Assembly (NCBI GenBank): GCA_029204225.1
Contig: CM055100.1
Coordinates: forward strand, 60,454,560-60,518,559
Origin: Diphasiastrum complanatum
Taxonomy: Eukaryota; Streptophyta; Lycopodiopsida; Lycopodiales; Lycopodiaceae
Length of the DNA stretch: 64,000 nt
Reading direction: 5' to 3'
Translations under genes and position numbers: made by a program
The notes under the pieces: generated by a model
What the model saw: the letters and a program-made list of their open reading frames with translations, nothing else
Databases searched by the model: none
Told to the model about the DNA's origin: nothing
In this document: one piece after another, positions 45,619-57,393 of the stretch
Position numbering within the stretch: the first letter of the stretch is position 1
Layout of the letters: the number at the start of each line of letters is the position of its first letter

Positions 45619-48330
45619 CCGCATCTGGCTACAAAGATTTAGAGGGAGTTCTACACATTCCCACATTGAAGAGTGATCTACTATCAGTAGCAAAGATCAC
45701 TGATATGGGGCTGAACGTTACTTTCAATAGTAATGAATGCCACATAAAGGATTGTGAAACCAACTAGATCCTAGTGACAGCTGAAAGAAAGAGAAACTTG
45801 TATCAAACAAGTATCCTAGATCCTATAGATCAAGTTCTTGTCGCCTCAGATGAAAAAAGCAAGAACGAACTATGGCATAAGATGATGTGCCATTGCAACA
45901 TGAGAACACTCTACAGAATGTCAAGAAGCAAATTGGCAGAAGGCATGAATGTGACTAACAGAAAGATTAGTTTATGCAAATCATGTTTGACAGGCAAGTG
46001 AACTGAAAGATTAAAACTGTGAACCATTCAAATTCGAAGGATTACGAGCAAAGGAGTTTCTTGGGCTGATACATAGCGATCTCTGTGGACCTACAAAAGT
46101 TCTGTCTATATCATGATCAACCTTTGTCTATTTCTTGAAGAAAAGTCTGAAGTGTTTACAGTTTTCAAAGATTTTAAGAGTTTAGCTCAAACACAGACAC
46201 GAAAAAAAATCAAAGTTCTAAGATCTGATAATGGTGGAGAATACACCAGTAAACAATTCAAGAACTTCTACCATCATGAAGGAACTGAAAGACAGTATAT
46301 TGTGCCCTAAACACCACAACACATCGGGGTAGCAAAGAGAAAGAACCAGACCTTAATGGAGGCAGCAAGGTGCATGATGGCGCAAGCAAACTTATCGAAA
46401 GAATTTTGGGCAGAAGCTATACTGACAGCCGTATATCTACAGAATAGGAGCATGACAACTGTTGTAAGCAATGCCACACCTTATGAGGCATGGACCGGAC
46501 AAAATCTCTCGCATGTCAGAGTGTTTGGTTGCAGGGCATACATGCACGTGCCTCAAGAAAAGAGGTCCAAGCTTAAAATAAAGACCCATGATATTCATGG
46601 ATGTGCAATCAATTCACCTGGGTACAGACTATATGATCATGAAACCAATAAGGCGCAAGTAAGCAGAGATGTCAAATTTCATGAACAAACGTTCTAGGAA
46701 GATGCAAACTAGACTGGTTATCAATCCTTTGATATGACTCTTTACATCTTTGACTGGGTTGAAGAGGGAGATCAAACTTCTATAAAGCCAGATGATCGAG
46801 AAGATCAACAAGCAGTTGAGCAACAGGAGCTGCAGATCCCACCACAACCAATACAAACAGCTACGATGAAAATTGATGTCTAATGGCAACAGAACCCAGA
46901 ACTTACTCAGAAGCTATTGCAAGTCAGGAATCAGAAGAATGGAAGAAGGCAATGCAGGTAGAAATCGACTCAATGCACAAGAATGAAACATGGACACTGG
47001 AGCAACCACCAAAAGGAAGAAAAATTGTGGACTGCAAATGGGTCTACAAATTAAAGTTGAAACATGATGGGAGTGCTGAGTGATACAAGGCTAGACTGGT
47101 AGCCAAAGGGTATTTTCAAAAATATGGAGTAGACTATCAAGAAACAATTTTTTCTATGGTAAAACAGTCTACTATCCATCTCCAATTTGCTTTAGCAATT
47201 AAGAATTCCTCAATAGTCCATCACGTTGATATCAAGACTGCATTCCTACATGGTTTTCTTGATGAAGAAATCTATATGAGACAGCCAGAAGGCTTCCCCG
47301 ATCCAGAATTCCCTGATCTATGCTGTAAACTAAAGAAGTGTATTTATGGGTTAAAACAAGCCGCAAGAGCTTGGCACATATTTTTTTGTTAAAACAAAGG
47401 GTAATACCTCTCTGATCTTAGCTATTTTTGTTGATGACACTCTAATGTTTGGTAATAACTTAGAGATGATACAAGAAACCAAACAGCAGATAAGCCAAGA
47501 GTTTGAAATTACAAACCTTGGAGAAGCTAAGAAATTTCTAGGAATAGAAATTGCTAGAAATAAAATAACTAGCAATATAAAACTTTCTCAGCAAAGTTAT
47601 GCCTATAAAATTTTGGCAGACTATGCAATGCTAGAATGCAAAGGGAAAAAAACTCCTAAGGCATTAGGAGCAAAACTATCAAAAGAAGACTATCCAAAGA
47701 CTGAGCATGAAGAGTTCAAAATGAGTAATACACCCTTTCAAAATCTGATCGGAGCTCTAATGTATCTAACTGTATGTACTCGGCCAGACTTGGCATTTTC
47801 TGTTTATGATTTAGCACAATTTTCTAACAATCTAGAAAGGCACCATTGGAAGCTGGCAAAGAGAATCTTATGATATCTCAAACACACCACAGACTTTGGC
47901 ATTACTATGGGCAAGTTCGAGGGATGACAACAAATCTGTCACTGGTGGATGTTTCATGATATGTGGAGGACCAGTAAGCTAGGTTTGCAAAAAGCAAACT
48001 CTTGTCGCATAATCCTCATGCGAAGTTGAATATGTAGCTGCTTCAAAGAATGCAAATGAGATCGTGTGGCTGAGACAACTAGTGAATGAGCTAGGAGAGC
48101 AACAAGCAGAACCTACTGTCATGTATATGGGTAATACCAGTGCAATCTCCATGACTCAAGATCATGTCTTCCATTCCAAGACAAAGCATATTCAACTCAA
48201 GTACCATCATATCAGAGATCTTGTGCAGAAACTAGAAATTCAGATTAAGTATGTGAAGACCGCAGAAATGACAACGGACCTTCTGACCAAGCCCCTTACA
48301 AAACAATTGTTCGGAAGACACTAGAAAAAC
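45619..48330 (+). pseudogene. Copia B pol relic, 5'-truncated
   Basis: Starts in the protease/gag-pre-integrase region (EGVLHIPTLKSDLLSVAKIT, ELWHKMMCHCNMRTLY). Integrase: KVLRSDNGGEYTSKQF and GVAKRKNQ; the catalytic glutamate of the usual GVAERKN has become lysine. RT: EWKKAMQVEIDSMHKNETWT, KWVYKLKLKHDGS, HHVDIKTAFLHGFLDEEIYM, catalytic IFVDDTLMFG, LIGALMYLTVCTRPDLAF. RNase H: SSCEVEYVAASKNANEIVWL, KHIQLKYHHIRDLV, TDLLTKPL. Stops occur at about 45764, 46307, 47081, 47871, 47981 and 48011. Gag and the 5' LTR are absent. The 3' LTR B follows at 48370 after a GAGGGAG purine tract. Confidence 0.86.
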
Positions 48331-48369
48331 ATGGGAGTCGGCTGAAGAAATCTTCAGTTCAAGAGGGAG

Positions 48370-49037
48370 TGTTGGAAAATGAACTTCACTTTCCTTCATC
48401 CTTGTATACTTCCACGCGGGATGAATCAAATCTCGCAAAGGCGGCCGCAAGTACAGTCTGCTCAAATGGAAGCAGACAACCACAACTAATCAGTGCTTAA
48501 GCGCAGCCATTTGTTACAAGACCAACTTAAAAGAAAATGTATGAAAGGATATATATTTTCTTTGCTTATAGACATAAGTAGAGAGATAGGAAAAATTGAT
48601 AGCACAGAATAGAATAGAACAGTTTTTGCAGTTAGATATGCGGCAGACTTTAAACTCTCCTTTAAGAAATTTTCATAAAGCAATAGATCATTTTTCTATC
48701 AGTTTTGCGCTGTGTATGCATGAATACAAGTATTATTTATGTGAACATTGTTACTCTGATGAATGAATCATATTGTCTTCTCAATCAGTAGATAGCTATG
48801 GGGTTGCAAAATCTAAAGATGAAGTATCAGAAACTAACTGGCGTTTTCACACTTTTTGCATTTTTCGCATTCTCTCTCTTCGGGATTTTCGCATTTTTTT
48901 AGAACTAAAATGTGCTTAAGTGCGTGAGATTCACGTAGTTTTGCATATTTCGCATTTTTTCGCCTTCTGAAAAATGCGACAATTGCAGAATAATGCATGC
49001 TTCTGCATCCTTAAATTTGTTAGCTGCAGTTGAGGCA
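48370..49037 (+). repeat. Copia B 3' LTR
   Basis: Begins TGTTGGAAAATG right after AAGAGGGAG and ends TTGAGGCA, 668 bases. Contains GGCGGCCGCAAG and a cluster of ATTTTTCGCATT/TTTCGCATTTTT motifs at about 48850-48980. An inverted copy is at 43852-44513. Confidence 0.85.
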
Positions 49038-49039
49038 GG

Positions 49040-49893
49040 ATCGAGTAGTTCGCTTCACCACTATCACTAAATAAGTCCAAAACCCAGTCTGTTGGGTGTG
49101 AAAACATGTCAATTAATCTATTATAAGCTGTTGTGGCATTTGATATGGGCAAGCCACAAAGCCAATCATTGGATTTTATCATTTTTTTGGTCACTATCGG
49201 ATAGTGGAAATGGTTGGAAAAATCCGTGCAGTCGACAATATTGTAATGGAACATCGATCTCTTCCCATCAGTTAAAAAATAGCCAATGCTAATGTACTCA
49301 ACTATGTTGCAGAGACGAGCACCACCAGAGTTCCTCACATTTGGTTTAAGTCTGCAAATATTTAAAAATAAAAATAATGAAAATAAAAAATTGTAATTAA
49401 AAATTAAAGACTGCAAAACCACAATAATCAGAGTTTTTACTTACCAAATGGCATTGTCAATGTCTATGTTGCAGACCTCCAGCAAGGCTTTGTGAACCCC
49501 AAATCATTTCCAACTAGAATTAAATATCATTATTCTCCAAAGTGGAGCAGTATTGACCTCCAGGAATCCAGCAACTACTTCCTTCACCTTCGTGTATTTA
49601 AAAGGCGTCTCGTCATTGAGAGACCCTTTCAACTTGAAACCATAGGGAATGTCAACGATTCAAAGTGTGTAAGGTCTTCTCTTGATGAACTTTGAAATCA
49701 ACTTTGCATCACCCTGTTGAATTGATAGGATTGATCATCAACAGATTTGGGAATGTAGGTCTCTTTCGGATCATCTTCAGCAACAACCTCCCCAGTACGT
49801 TGAAGCTCCCTCTACCTCTTTTCTGCCTTAGCCTTTTGCAAATGTGTCTTGAATTGTTCAAGAAGCTGGCCACTTTTTCTATTCTCGAAAGTC
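49040..49893 (-). pseudogene. Decayed gene with beta-class DNA methyltransferase-like domain
   Basis: Minus-strand exons can be read. About 49891-49446 (acceptor TTGCAG, donor GTAAGT at 49444) encodes FENRKSGQLLEQFKTHLQKA, TYIPKSVDDQSYQF, LNDETPFKYTKVKEVV and VHKALLEVCNIDIDNAI. About 49352 down to 49040 encodes RLKPNVRNSGGARLCNIVEY, SNHFHYPIVTKKMIKSNDWL and, at its end, NRLIDMFSHPTDWVLDLFSDSG. The last block matches motif X followed by SAM-binding motif I (VLDxFxGSG) of N4-cytosine/N6-adenine methyltransferases, with G to D in the loop. EYISIGYFLTDGK resembles the preceding E-x-I-x-V strand. The DPPY/SPPY block is not present here. Three in-frame stops and a frameshift mark it as dead. LTR B interrupts it at 49038. 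Family assignment is by pattern only. Confidence 0.5.
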
Positions 49894-49904
49894 TGCAATT
49901 ATTG

Positions 49905-50800
49905 AGATAAGAGCCATGCTCAACATAGATTATTACCCAAAAAGAAAAACAATGTTTAAAAAATTTTAAAGCCATGCTCAACATGGACAAAACAAAACAA
50001 CTACAACTCGTTACAAGAATGAAATTTAAGTTTTGAAACAAAACATTTCATTGTCCAAAAAAATCTATGCTCAGCATGGACTATAACAAGAGAAAAGTAT
50101 AAAAGTACAAAACAAAATAGAGTTAAACTCACCATGTCTCTGAATAAAATAAAAAATCTTTGAACTTCCTCATCCCCTAGTACTGTTTGGATAAAGAGAC
50201 TGATACTCAACCCAATTTTGGCAATTGAGGCCCTTCATCATAGCTTCTTGAACTTTCATAAAACGTTTGTGCCTAAAGATTTAACAATGATGTTAGAAAA
50301 TGTTTACTTAAAAGAGACATAAGAAAGAAACATTAAAATCTCCTAGAATAGCTTTGGACGAAGGCTATGCTCGACATAGCTCACTCGAGAGCCATGCCAA
50401 GCATAGCCTTCGTATGAAGCTATATCAGACATAACTTGGCTGACCGTGTCCCAAAAAACCAAGAATGCCAATGTAATTAGGTCGGCGGGGGCCTTAGGCC
50501 AATGTAACCATGTTGGCGACATCTTGGCCTTAGGCGTAGGAAACCGAGAATGTAAACAAAGGGCCATGCCACGCCGCGACGCGGTGTGAAGGACCATGTT
50601 GTGCCGCAACGTGCATCTGTGCCCATGCCGATCACGCGACGTGGCATGTTTAAGGCACGGAAAACTACATTTTCAGTGCAGTGCTCTCTTTTTAGTGTGT
50701 TTGTGCTCGCTTGCTCTCATGTGATTAAGTGCACTCGGCTCTATGATTTTCAGCATGTGTTTAAAACATGTACACTAAGCCTTCCATGCCCAACATAGAA
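49905..50800. repeat. GCCATGCTCGACATGGC-type motif cluster
   Basis: Variants of GCCATGCTCAACATGG recur at about 49909, 49971, 50069, 50366, 50391 (AGCCATGCCAAGCATAGCC), 50405, 50566 (CCATGCCACGCCGCGACGCG) and 50786, in both orientations. They surround poly-A/T stretches. The minus frame 50343-50609 and plus frame 50586-50798 lie inside it and are not genes. It separates the methyltransferase-like and DUF7869-like relics. Confidence 0.55.
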
Positions 50801-50894
50801 GCTAAGCTACACATCGCGTTCCCTAACCAACATAATTCTTCATGAACAACATATCCTTCTTGACTAACTTAGACTTTTGAGTGCATATTTAATT

Positions 50895-50961
50895 TTTTCC
50901 TATAAATATGTAGTATTACAAGGCATTAGGTGTTGGCTCGACATTTAGGATTTTTTCAAAT
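50895..50961 (+). promoter_or_regulatory. Probable TATA box before the DUF7869-like gene
   Basis: CCTATAAATATG at about 50899-50910 lies some 50 bases before the ATG at 50962 that opens the first coding exon. Confidence 0.4.
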
Positions 50962-53790
50962 ATGGAGAGCTCTTTGTCCTTGGTTCCTCTCGCTCCAACT
51001 TACTACGACGGAATTGAAACTAGGTTTTTTCCGGAAATCAAGGTTTGTACTGTATGTCATGAAATCATTCCAAGTTCTCAACAATTTGGTGAACGATTTA
51101 CATCATCATCATCATCCTTGAGTCTTGGACCACCTTGAGTAAGGTACTATTCTCCTTCTGTTGAAGTTTGTAGTGATTTATAATCAAGCAGGCACTCAGT
51201 TACAAATTCTAGACAATCTACGGTTCCACGTCAAGTGAACGTTTCTTCGAATCCTTTAAGATGTGCGATAAGGTCTAGTAGACATTCACCTACAAAATAA
51301 AAAAATCCCTATTTTCAAACGTGGAAGAGATTTTAGAACCTTCTCATGAGATTCAAGAAGACTAGAGAGAAGATTTGCAAAACGAACAAGTTGATGGTAC
51401 AAGTTCTGTACCGACTGCTGGTGCAACATGTAGAAGTTCTTCTTACAAAGCAGAATCCAAGAGGAATGAAAAATTTAGGTGAAATCTATAGGCAAGTCAC
51501 AATGACAGAACGTCAAAAACTACTTCTTGTACCCAATGAAATTTGCAAGGTCCGAAATGCAGTTTGATGTGTTTCCAGTTGTTCACAAAAGTTGAGCAAT
51601 GTTGAAATCAGACGTTTATTAAACAAATTTTTTTTCATGGACAAAGGATGATCAGAATTACTAATTGTGTTCAACTATAAGACCTGATTTAAAAGGTTAT
51701 TCTTATTTTCTAAAAACAATTGATGTATGTCACAACGCTTTCAAAGGAGTTCGTGCAATTGTAAATTTCAGACTTGCTCGAATCCACACAAGATTATAAA
51801 AAGATCCAAGTTTGCAAGTTCTCCAGATGCCTTAATTGCAAAAGCATGGTAAACACATTTCATTGATGTGCATGCTGAAAAGCTATGAAGTTCTTTAATT
51901 TTTACCTTCTAGACAATTTTACAAAATTAGAAATATTTTTGATGTACAAGAGCTTTGCCTTGTCCAAGAATGTTCTGCATTTGAGCTATTCATATTTTGT
52001 GAAAGCTTGGAAAAGGGACTTTGGTTTTGTAAAAATTCTTAAAACGTCTAGAATGTCTATTTGTTCAACTTGCGAGCAATTGAAGGTGCTCAAAGAGCAA
52101 GCTAAAACTCCGCAAGAAAAAGGTATTTGACTATGTATTTTATTATTCTTAATAATGACCTTACTCTTACCTTAAATTTGTTGGATTTCATTTACATTTT
52201 CAAGTGATTGATTAAATCAATTTTTTTTTTTGTATTTTTTAGTGGAGATTACAAAGCCACTCCAACTACACCGTGAACAACAAACAATGGAAAGACAAAA
52301 GCTTGCACAACACACAAAGAAATGTTTGCAATCTCCTCCAAAATATTTGGGTCTTGTCATCGATGGAATGGATTAGAAAAATACACTTTTGTCACATTTT
52401 GTGAGGGTGCCAAAGTATTTAAATGAAGCACATTTCATTTGGTTGGAGCTCTTATATTCAATGACACCTTGCAGTCTAAAGTGTATTTCAATTATCCCAA
52501 CATTCAAAATGATCCAAACTTGACAATAACCATAATTCATAAAATAACAGTTGAATTTGGTGATAGTCTTCCCAAGATTTTATACTTAAAGCTTGACAAT
52601 ACCACTCGTGAAAACAAAAATCAAACGGTGTTAGCATATTTGTCGATGTTGGTTGCTTTGAAGATTTTTAAGGTCAAAATAAGATTCTTATTGGTGGGTC
52701 ACACCATGATCAGATTGACCAATTTAATGTTTAGCTACTTCTCTAAAAAGCTAAGACGCAAAAAGGCCTTTTCTTTGCTAGTATTGAGGAGTCTTACACG
52801 CCTGAACCAAATGTGTTATTATTACGATGCACATTTGATTTTAGGGAGTACATCAAAATGTCAAACAACCCTGCATAAAACCAATCAATGATATCAGTTT
52901 CCAGCATCAATTCAAAATTGAAAACAATGATGAGGCATCACCTTGTTGTGGGGAAAGCAGTTTTCGAATTTGATTGCATGGTTACTTTTTGAAGGGGTTT
53001 GCTTTTTATGTAATGTGCCTTCTGCTCAGGTTACTTTGCGCCTTCATATCAACTAACATCCACTTTGGAAGAGCAGAAAGCTCAAATAGAACAACCTTCA
53101 GTTGATCCATTTGCAACATTGAATTTTTTTAGAATCGACCATTCAAGCAAGGTACCAATTTTTTGATGAGTTTGACAAACCTTGGTGCATGGATTTTTTT
53201 GAGAAACAAAAACTTAGTTAGGGATACAAACTCATTTGAAGAATTTCGCTGGATGTTAAGATCAACAATTCCAATGACCATAGTTGAATTCTCATCTATT
53301 CCACAACAAACTGGAATTTTATCTCTTGTGGAAAATAAAGAACATGAAATTTATGTGGGTTTCAGAAAAAATCTTTAGATTGTGAAAGCCAATAAAGCTA
53401 AGTGGTCTGTTAATCTCGGTAAAATCAATGTAGGGAGTCCCATTGCCCTTTTCGGCCATGAGTTGATTATATCAATCTTGAAGATGTGGATGTGCTTGCT
53501 TTTGATTTCGAGTTGACAATGATGAATCATCTGTAAAAGTCAACAATATCAATTTTATAAGAGTGTCTTGGGTTAACTGCACATTCATCATCTTCAACTC
53601 GGCAACAACGAAGCAAAGTCACAATGCAGATTTTTTTGTTAGCAATGGAAGGCGACTTAGATGAGAATCTACTTGTGAATTCTGACGAGATAGATGAGTC
53701 ATCAACTTCATCTGTTGAAAAGAAAAGTGTCAACAATATATCAAGCACTGAGTTGAAAGGAGTTAGTGAAAACTCCATGGAATTTGAATT
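50962..53790 (+). pseudogene. Decayed multi-exon DUF7869-like (transposase-like) gene
   Basis: Opens with ATG at 50962 (MESSLSLVPLAPTYYDG, later VCTVCHEIIPSSQQF) to a stop at 51136. Further coding-like pieces: 51187-51301, about 51320-51480, and 51700-51800 (DVCHNAFKGVRAIVNFRLAR). 51885-52130 has SICSTCEQLKVLKEQA. 52240-52890 is the core: LGLVIDGMD, LVGALIFNDTLQSKVYFNYP, LPKILYLKLDNTTRENKNQT, FLLVGHT. An acidic tail runs to 53790. The pattern IDGxDQxKT ... LDN..RENKN ... VGHTHxDID is that of DUF7869 proteins. The second acid is kept; the TAG after IDGMD replaces a usual glutamine, and the GHTHxDID block is degraded (GHTMIRLTN). A DDE-type RNase H fold is my inference. Several stops; not functional. 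Confidence 0.62.
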
Positions 53791-54179
53791 GTAAAAATAT
53801 AATATCAAAAATATTTTTGAAGTTTCTAAGATTTTGTGAATTTTTAATGTAATGCTTTAAACCTATTCTATGAGTTATTTGTAAAAAATTAATATAGACT
53901 ATTAGAAAGGCAAAATATTCATGTATTTTGTTTACATGATAAAAAAATTCTGATTTTGTGCTTTTTATAAAAAAGTTTATATTTATTTTTGGACATGGCA
54001 AGTTACTATTTTTTGAGTCAATATACATGTTTTTATACTAGATTTTTTTTTGAAATTTGGAAATTTTTACGCAAAAAAACATGCTTTTGGGCAAAATTTA
54101 CAAAACTACTAAATGGTTACTCTTTTTTAGGATTTTGACTCGTTTCAAAAAAATAATTGTTTTATTTTATGTTAAGAAT
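53791..54179. other. AT-rich spacer, nothing recognised
   Basis: Runs of A and T between the end of the DUF7869-like relic and the Copia F relic; no gene or structured repeat seen. Confidence 0.4.
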
Positions 54180-55333
54180 TTAGTTGAGACACAAATCGAA
54201 AAGAAAATTAAGGTTCTAAGAACTGATCAAGGCGGTGAACTCAACTCAACTAAATCCAATTCTTTTTGAACTAGGCATGGTACAAAGAGACAACTTACTG
54301 CATCATATACGCCTAATCAAAATGTTAATAACAAAAAAATCATATGCTTGTGCAATGTTTTAGAAGTACGATGAAAGCTAGATGGCTTACTTCTTACTAT
54401 TGGGTAGAAGCAAGTCAAACTATGGCCTACAGAATCAATGTCCTATGAAGGCAATCAAAGATTTAACTCCTAATAAAATGTAGAGCAGCCACGATGTAGT
54501 GTTTCTCATTTAAAAGTTTATGGTTGTATAGCCTACATGCATATTCTTGATGAAAACTGTAGAATATTTGATGCAAAATATATCAAATGTGTGGATATTA
54601 AGTGAAATCAAATATGTATAAGTTGCTTAGTCCTAGAACAAATCTGACATATAATAGTTGGGGGATCTAGTGCCACCATATAAGGATTGAAAGTTTTCAG
54701 GTACCAAGTGGATCTACAAAATGAAGTACATGTTTGATGGGACAAGCACAACACACGCTTGGTAGCAAAGGGATATGCTCAAAAAGAAGACATTGATTTT
54801 CATGAAACCTTTGCTCTTGTAGCCAAGATGAACACTATTTGTTGTGTTTTGGGAATCGCTTCATATTTTTCTAGGCATATCATGAATTGGATGTGAAGAG
54901 TGTCTTTTTAGATGGTATATTGGATGAAGAAGTCTACATTCCACAACACCACAAGGCTTCATTATTTTAGTAAAAAACCCATTTTGTTTGTAGATTGAAA
55001 AAAGTTTTTCAGGGTTTGAAGTAATCACCTAGAGCTTGGTATACTCATGTTGGGAACTTTGTTCTTATTAAAGCTTCATCTAAAGTGAGTGCGATTATAA
55101 TCTCTATATATTACATAAGGGTGATCACATTACTTTGCTCATAATCAATGTGAATGATTTGATAATCACTCGAAGTTGTAAGAAGATGCTAGACAAAGTC
55201 AAGCACAACCAATTCCTGGAATTCAAGTTTGAAGCTTGTTTGTATACCGATGGAACCAAATATTAAGCTATCAAGTCACGTTGATGAGGATGAAGTTAAT
55301 GCTATCTTAATCAGGCAAGTGGTTGGTCTCTTG
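54180..55333 (+). pseudogene. Copia F relic, left part
   Basis: Pieces in changing frames: integrase (KIKVLRTDQGGELNST), the GIAYMHIL-like capsid-to-tail area (LKVYGCIAYMHILDEN), RT entry (NTRLVAKGYAQKEDIDFHET, FALVAKMNTI), RT core fragments near 54880-55030 and LLIINVNDLIITRSCKKM at about 55136-55190, where the usual YVDD is NVND. Many stops and shifts: old. The relic is split by Copia E and resumes at 60068. Confidence 0.7.
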
Positions 55334-56034
55334 TGTGAAAGTACTGTACTTTAGGACCGTAAATGGATCTACAAAAGATCCACAAGAGTGATTGGATGCT
55401 TGCTTAACAATCTATCAAAAAACTAGACACAAAAAAGTTGATCTAGATTGGCAATTTGACAAACAACAAGCATTAACAATCAAAAGCATTGATAAACATT
55501 GAAATCCGAGCCCACACGTGTGTACTACAGGCTGTAGTACGGCCTTCAACCTGAGAAACAAGTAGAAATTGATTTGGTTTCATTTGGATCACAAAAACTC
55601 AATGTACATAGTGAACTAGCTTGAGATTGCCAATGAGCTCCAAAAATTTTCTATCTTCTCACTATGGAGAGAGGGAATACATACCAAATTCGACTACCTT
55701 CTTGAAGTTAGGTGGATTTCCAGCATGTAATAAGGAAGTTAATTCACTCTCCTTGACCTAAAATGAAATCCTAGTCTATTTCCTAGAGTTATGCTTGGTA
55801 GGTAGCTACTTGGTCAAATTTTCACCTTAAACTTAGGTGTAGGTCCTATAAAGTAGGGATGACCACCAAATAGACATGACCAACTCTCTTGACTTGACCT
55901 AACCTACATTAGGATGGGTTTCCCATGTGGCATCATGGCCTCACATGTGCGGGACCCACTTGTGTACACAATTTACACTATTCTACATGGTTTTTGATCA
56001 AGCTAGATTTGCCAATTTTTGGCAATTCTTCACA
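55334..56034 (-). repeat. Copia E 3' LTR
   Basis: Plus-strand text begins TGTGAAAGTACTGTACTTTAG and ends GGCAATTCTTCACA; 701 bases. Differs from the other LTR by small indels (an extra GATGGGTTTCC at about 55912 and CCAATTTTTGG at 56012). Confidence 0.9.
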
Positions 56035-56244
56035 CTCCTCCTCAAATTTAGCTTGATCTATTTACAAATCTCTTGATAGATCAATGAAAGCTTTTAGAAG
56101 TGTCTAAAAAATCCAGCTACAAACAAGGAACTTTTGAGACTCCAATAGAGAATGATGTCCATGAAGGATCTTTCACCACCTCTTAGAGGATCCCTTACAA
56201 GATGTTCCATAAATGTGTCTATATACATGTAGCACACTTCAAAA

Positions 56245-57393
56245 CTAAACATCATGCCAAGCCATGGATTCCAAGGCATTTTGTGCACTTGAAGATACAT
56301 GAATTAAAATACTAAGTGCATAAATAATGTTGCCAAAGACAACTTGTCTTGCTTGATCCATATGATTGAGCCTAGATGGCTCCATCTTGATACTCAAGGT
56401 TCTTCTTGGAGTCCTCGGGTCTTGAGCTTGCTCCTCCACTTGACTTGACTCCAAACCATAAATGAATTGAATAAGGTGTTGATCCAAAGGTGCTTCTTCA
56501 AGTTTACAAATCTTCCACTCTTGAAAGATCACATTTCCACCATTGACAAATTCTTTGGTGGAAAACAAGTAGATTCTACAATCTCTACTTAAAGAGCAAA
56601 ACACTACCATTATTCCTATCATTGAAATAGGATAATCTTTGGTCCTTACATTGGAATGATCATGCACAAAGCATGTGGACACAAAGATTTCCAAAGCAAA
56701 TGATGTTTCATCTTTTATGACTCTATTCAAACTATTACAAAAATAGTTATCCAATGAAATTGCCTTATCAACAACAAATGTAGATTTCAAAGCATCCCAT
56801 TTCATTGTCTTGTCATACAAAGTAATAAACACCATGAATCTTAAAGGTAAGAAACAAGTCACCTCATGTCTACTAATACTTTCCAAAAAGTATTCAAAGA
56901 TAGTAGACTCTCCAATGCTCACCACCCTTGCAAGATGCACACTTGAATGGACAATTTGCATGCAATTTGATGACTCGGACATTGTCATTGAGGACTCCCT
57001 TGGAACTCTCATGCTTTGAGGCTGATCCTCAAGATCTTCCTCCTTTTGATGCTCCTCCTCAATGCAAGCAAGATCACACTTTGCCAAGATCTCCTCTTGA
57101 GTGATCTCCTCCTTTGCCAAGCTCATTCTTTTAAAAGCAACACTAGCTTCCAACTTAAACAATCTTCCATGTTTAAATCCCTTTGCAATGCAAACATCAT
57201 TCTTCAATATAAAGCAAACACCATGCTTAAAGTGGACATCCAAACCACTCTCTAAGAGTAGACCAACACTAAGCATATTCTTGGTGATTGATGGTACATA
57301 AAGGACATTTTCTAGATCCATGCATTTTGAGGATTCTAGATACAAAGAGATGGTGCCAACACCATCTATCCTACACTCTTCAATATAAAGCAA
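56245..57393 (-). pseudogene. Copia E: protease end, gag-pre-integrase and pol remnant
   Basis: 382 open codons that restart inside the 176-bp duplication. Repeats the protease end (YVPSITKNMLSVGLLLESGL), then GFKHGRLFKLEASVAF (gag-pre-integrase), a Glu-rich stretch, and a region that should be integrase but lacks D-D-E. It resumes with VNGGNVIFQEWKICKLEEAP and RTPRRTLSIKMEPSRLNHMD, equivalent to the post-integrase linker of Copia C. Integrase core and the whole RT/RNase H are deleted, with the frame still open across the join. Whether it is translated is unknown. Confidence 0.65.

Noticed and set aside
50343-50798. Frames of 70-88 codons near the DUF7869-like gene
   Set aside because: Produced by the GCCATGCTC motif cluster; no protein features.
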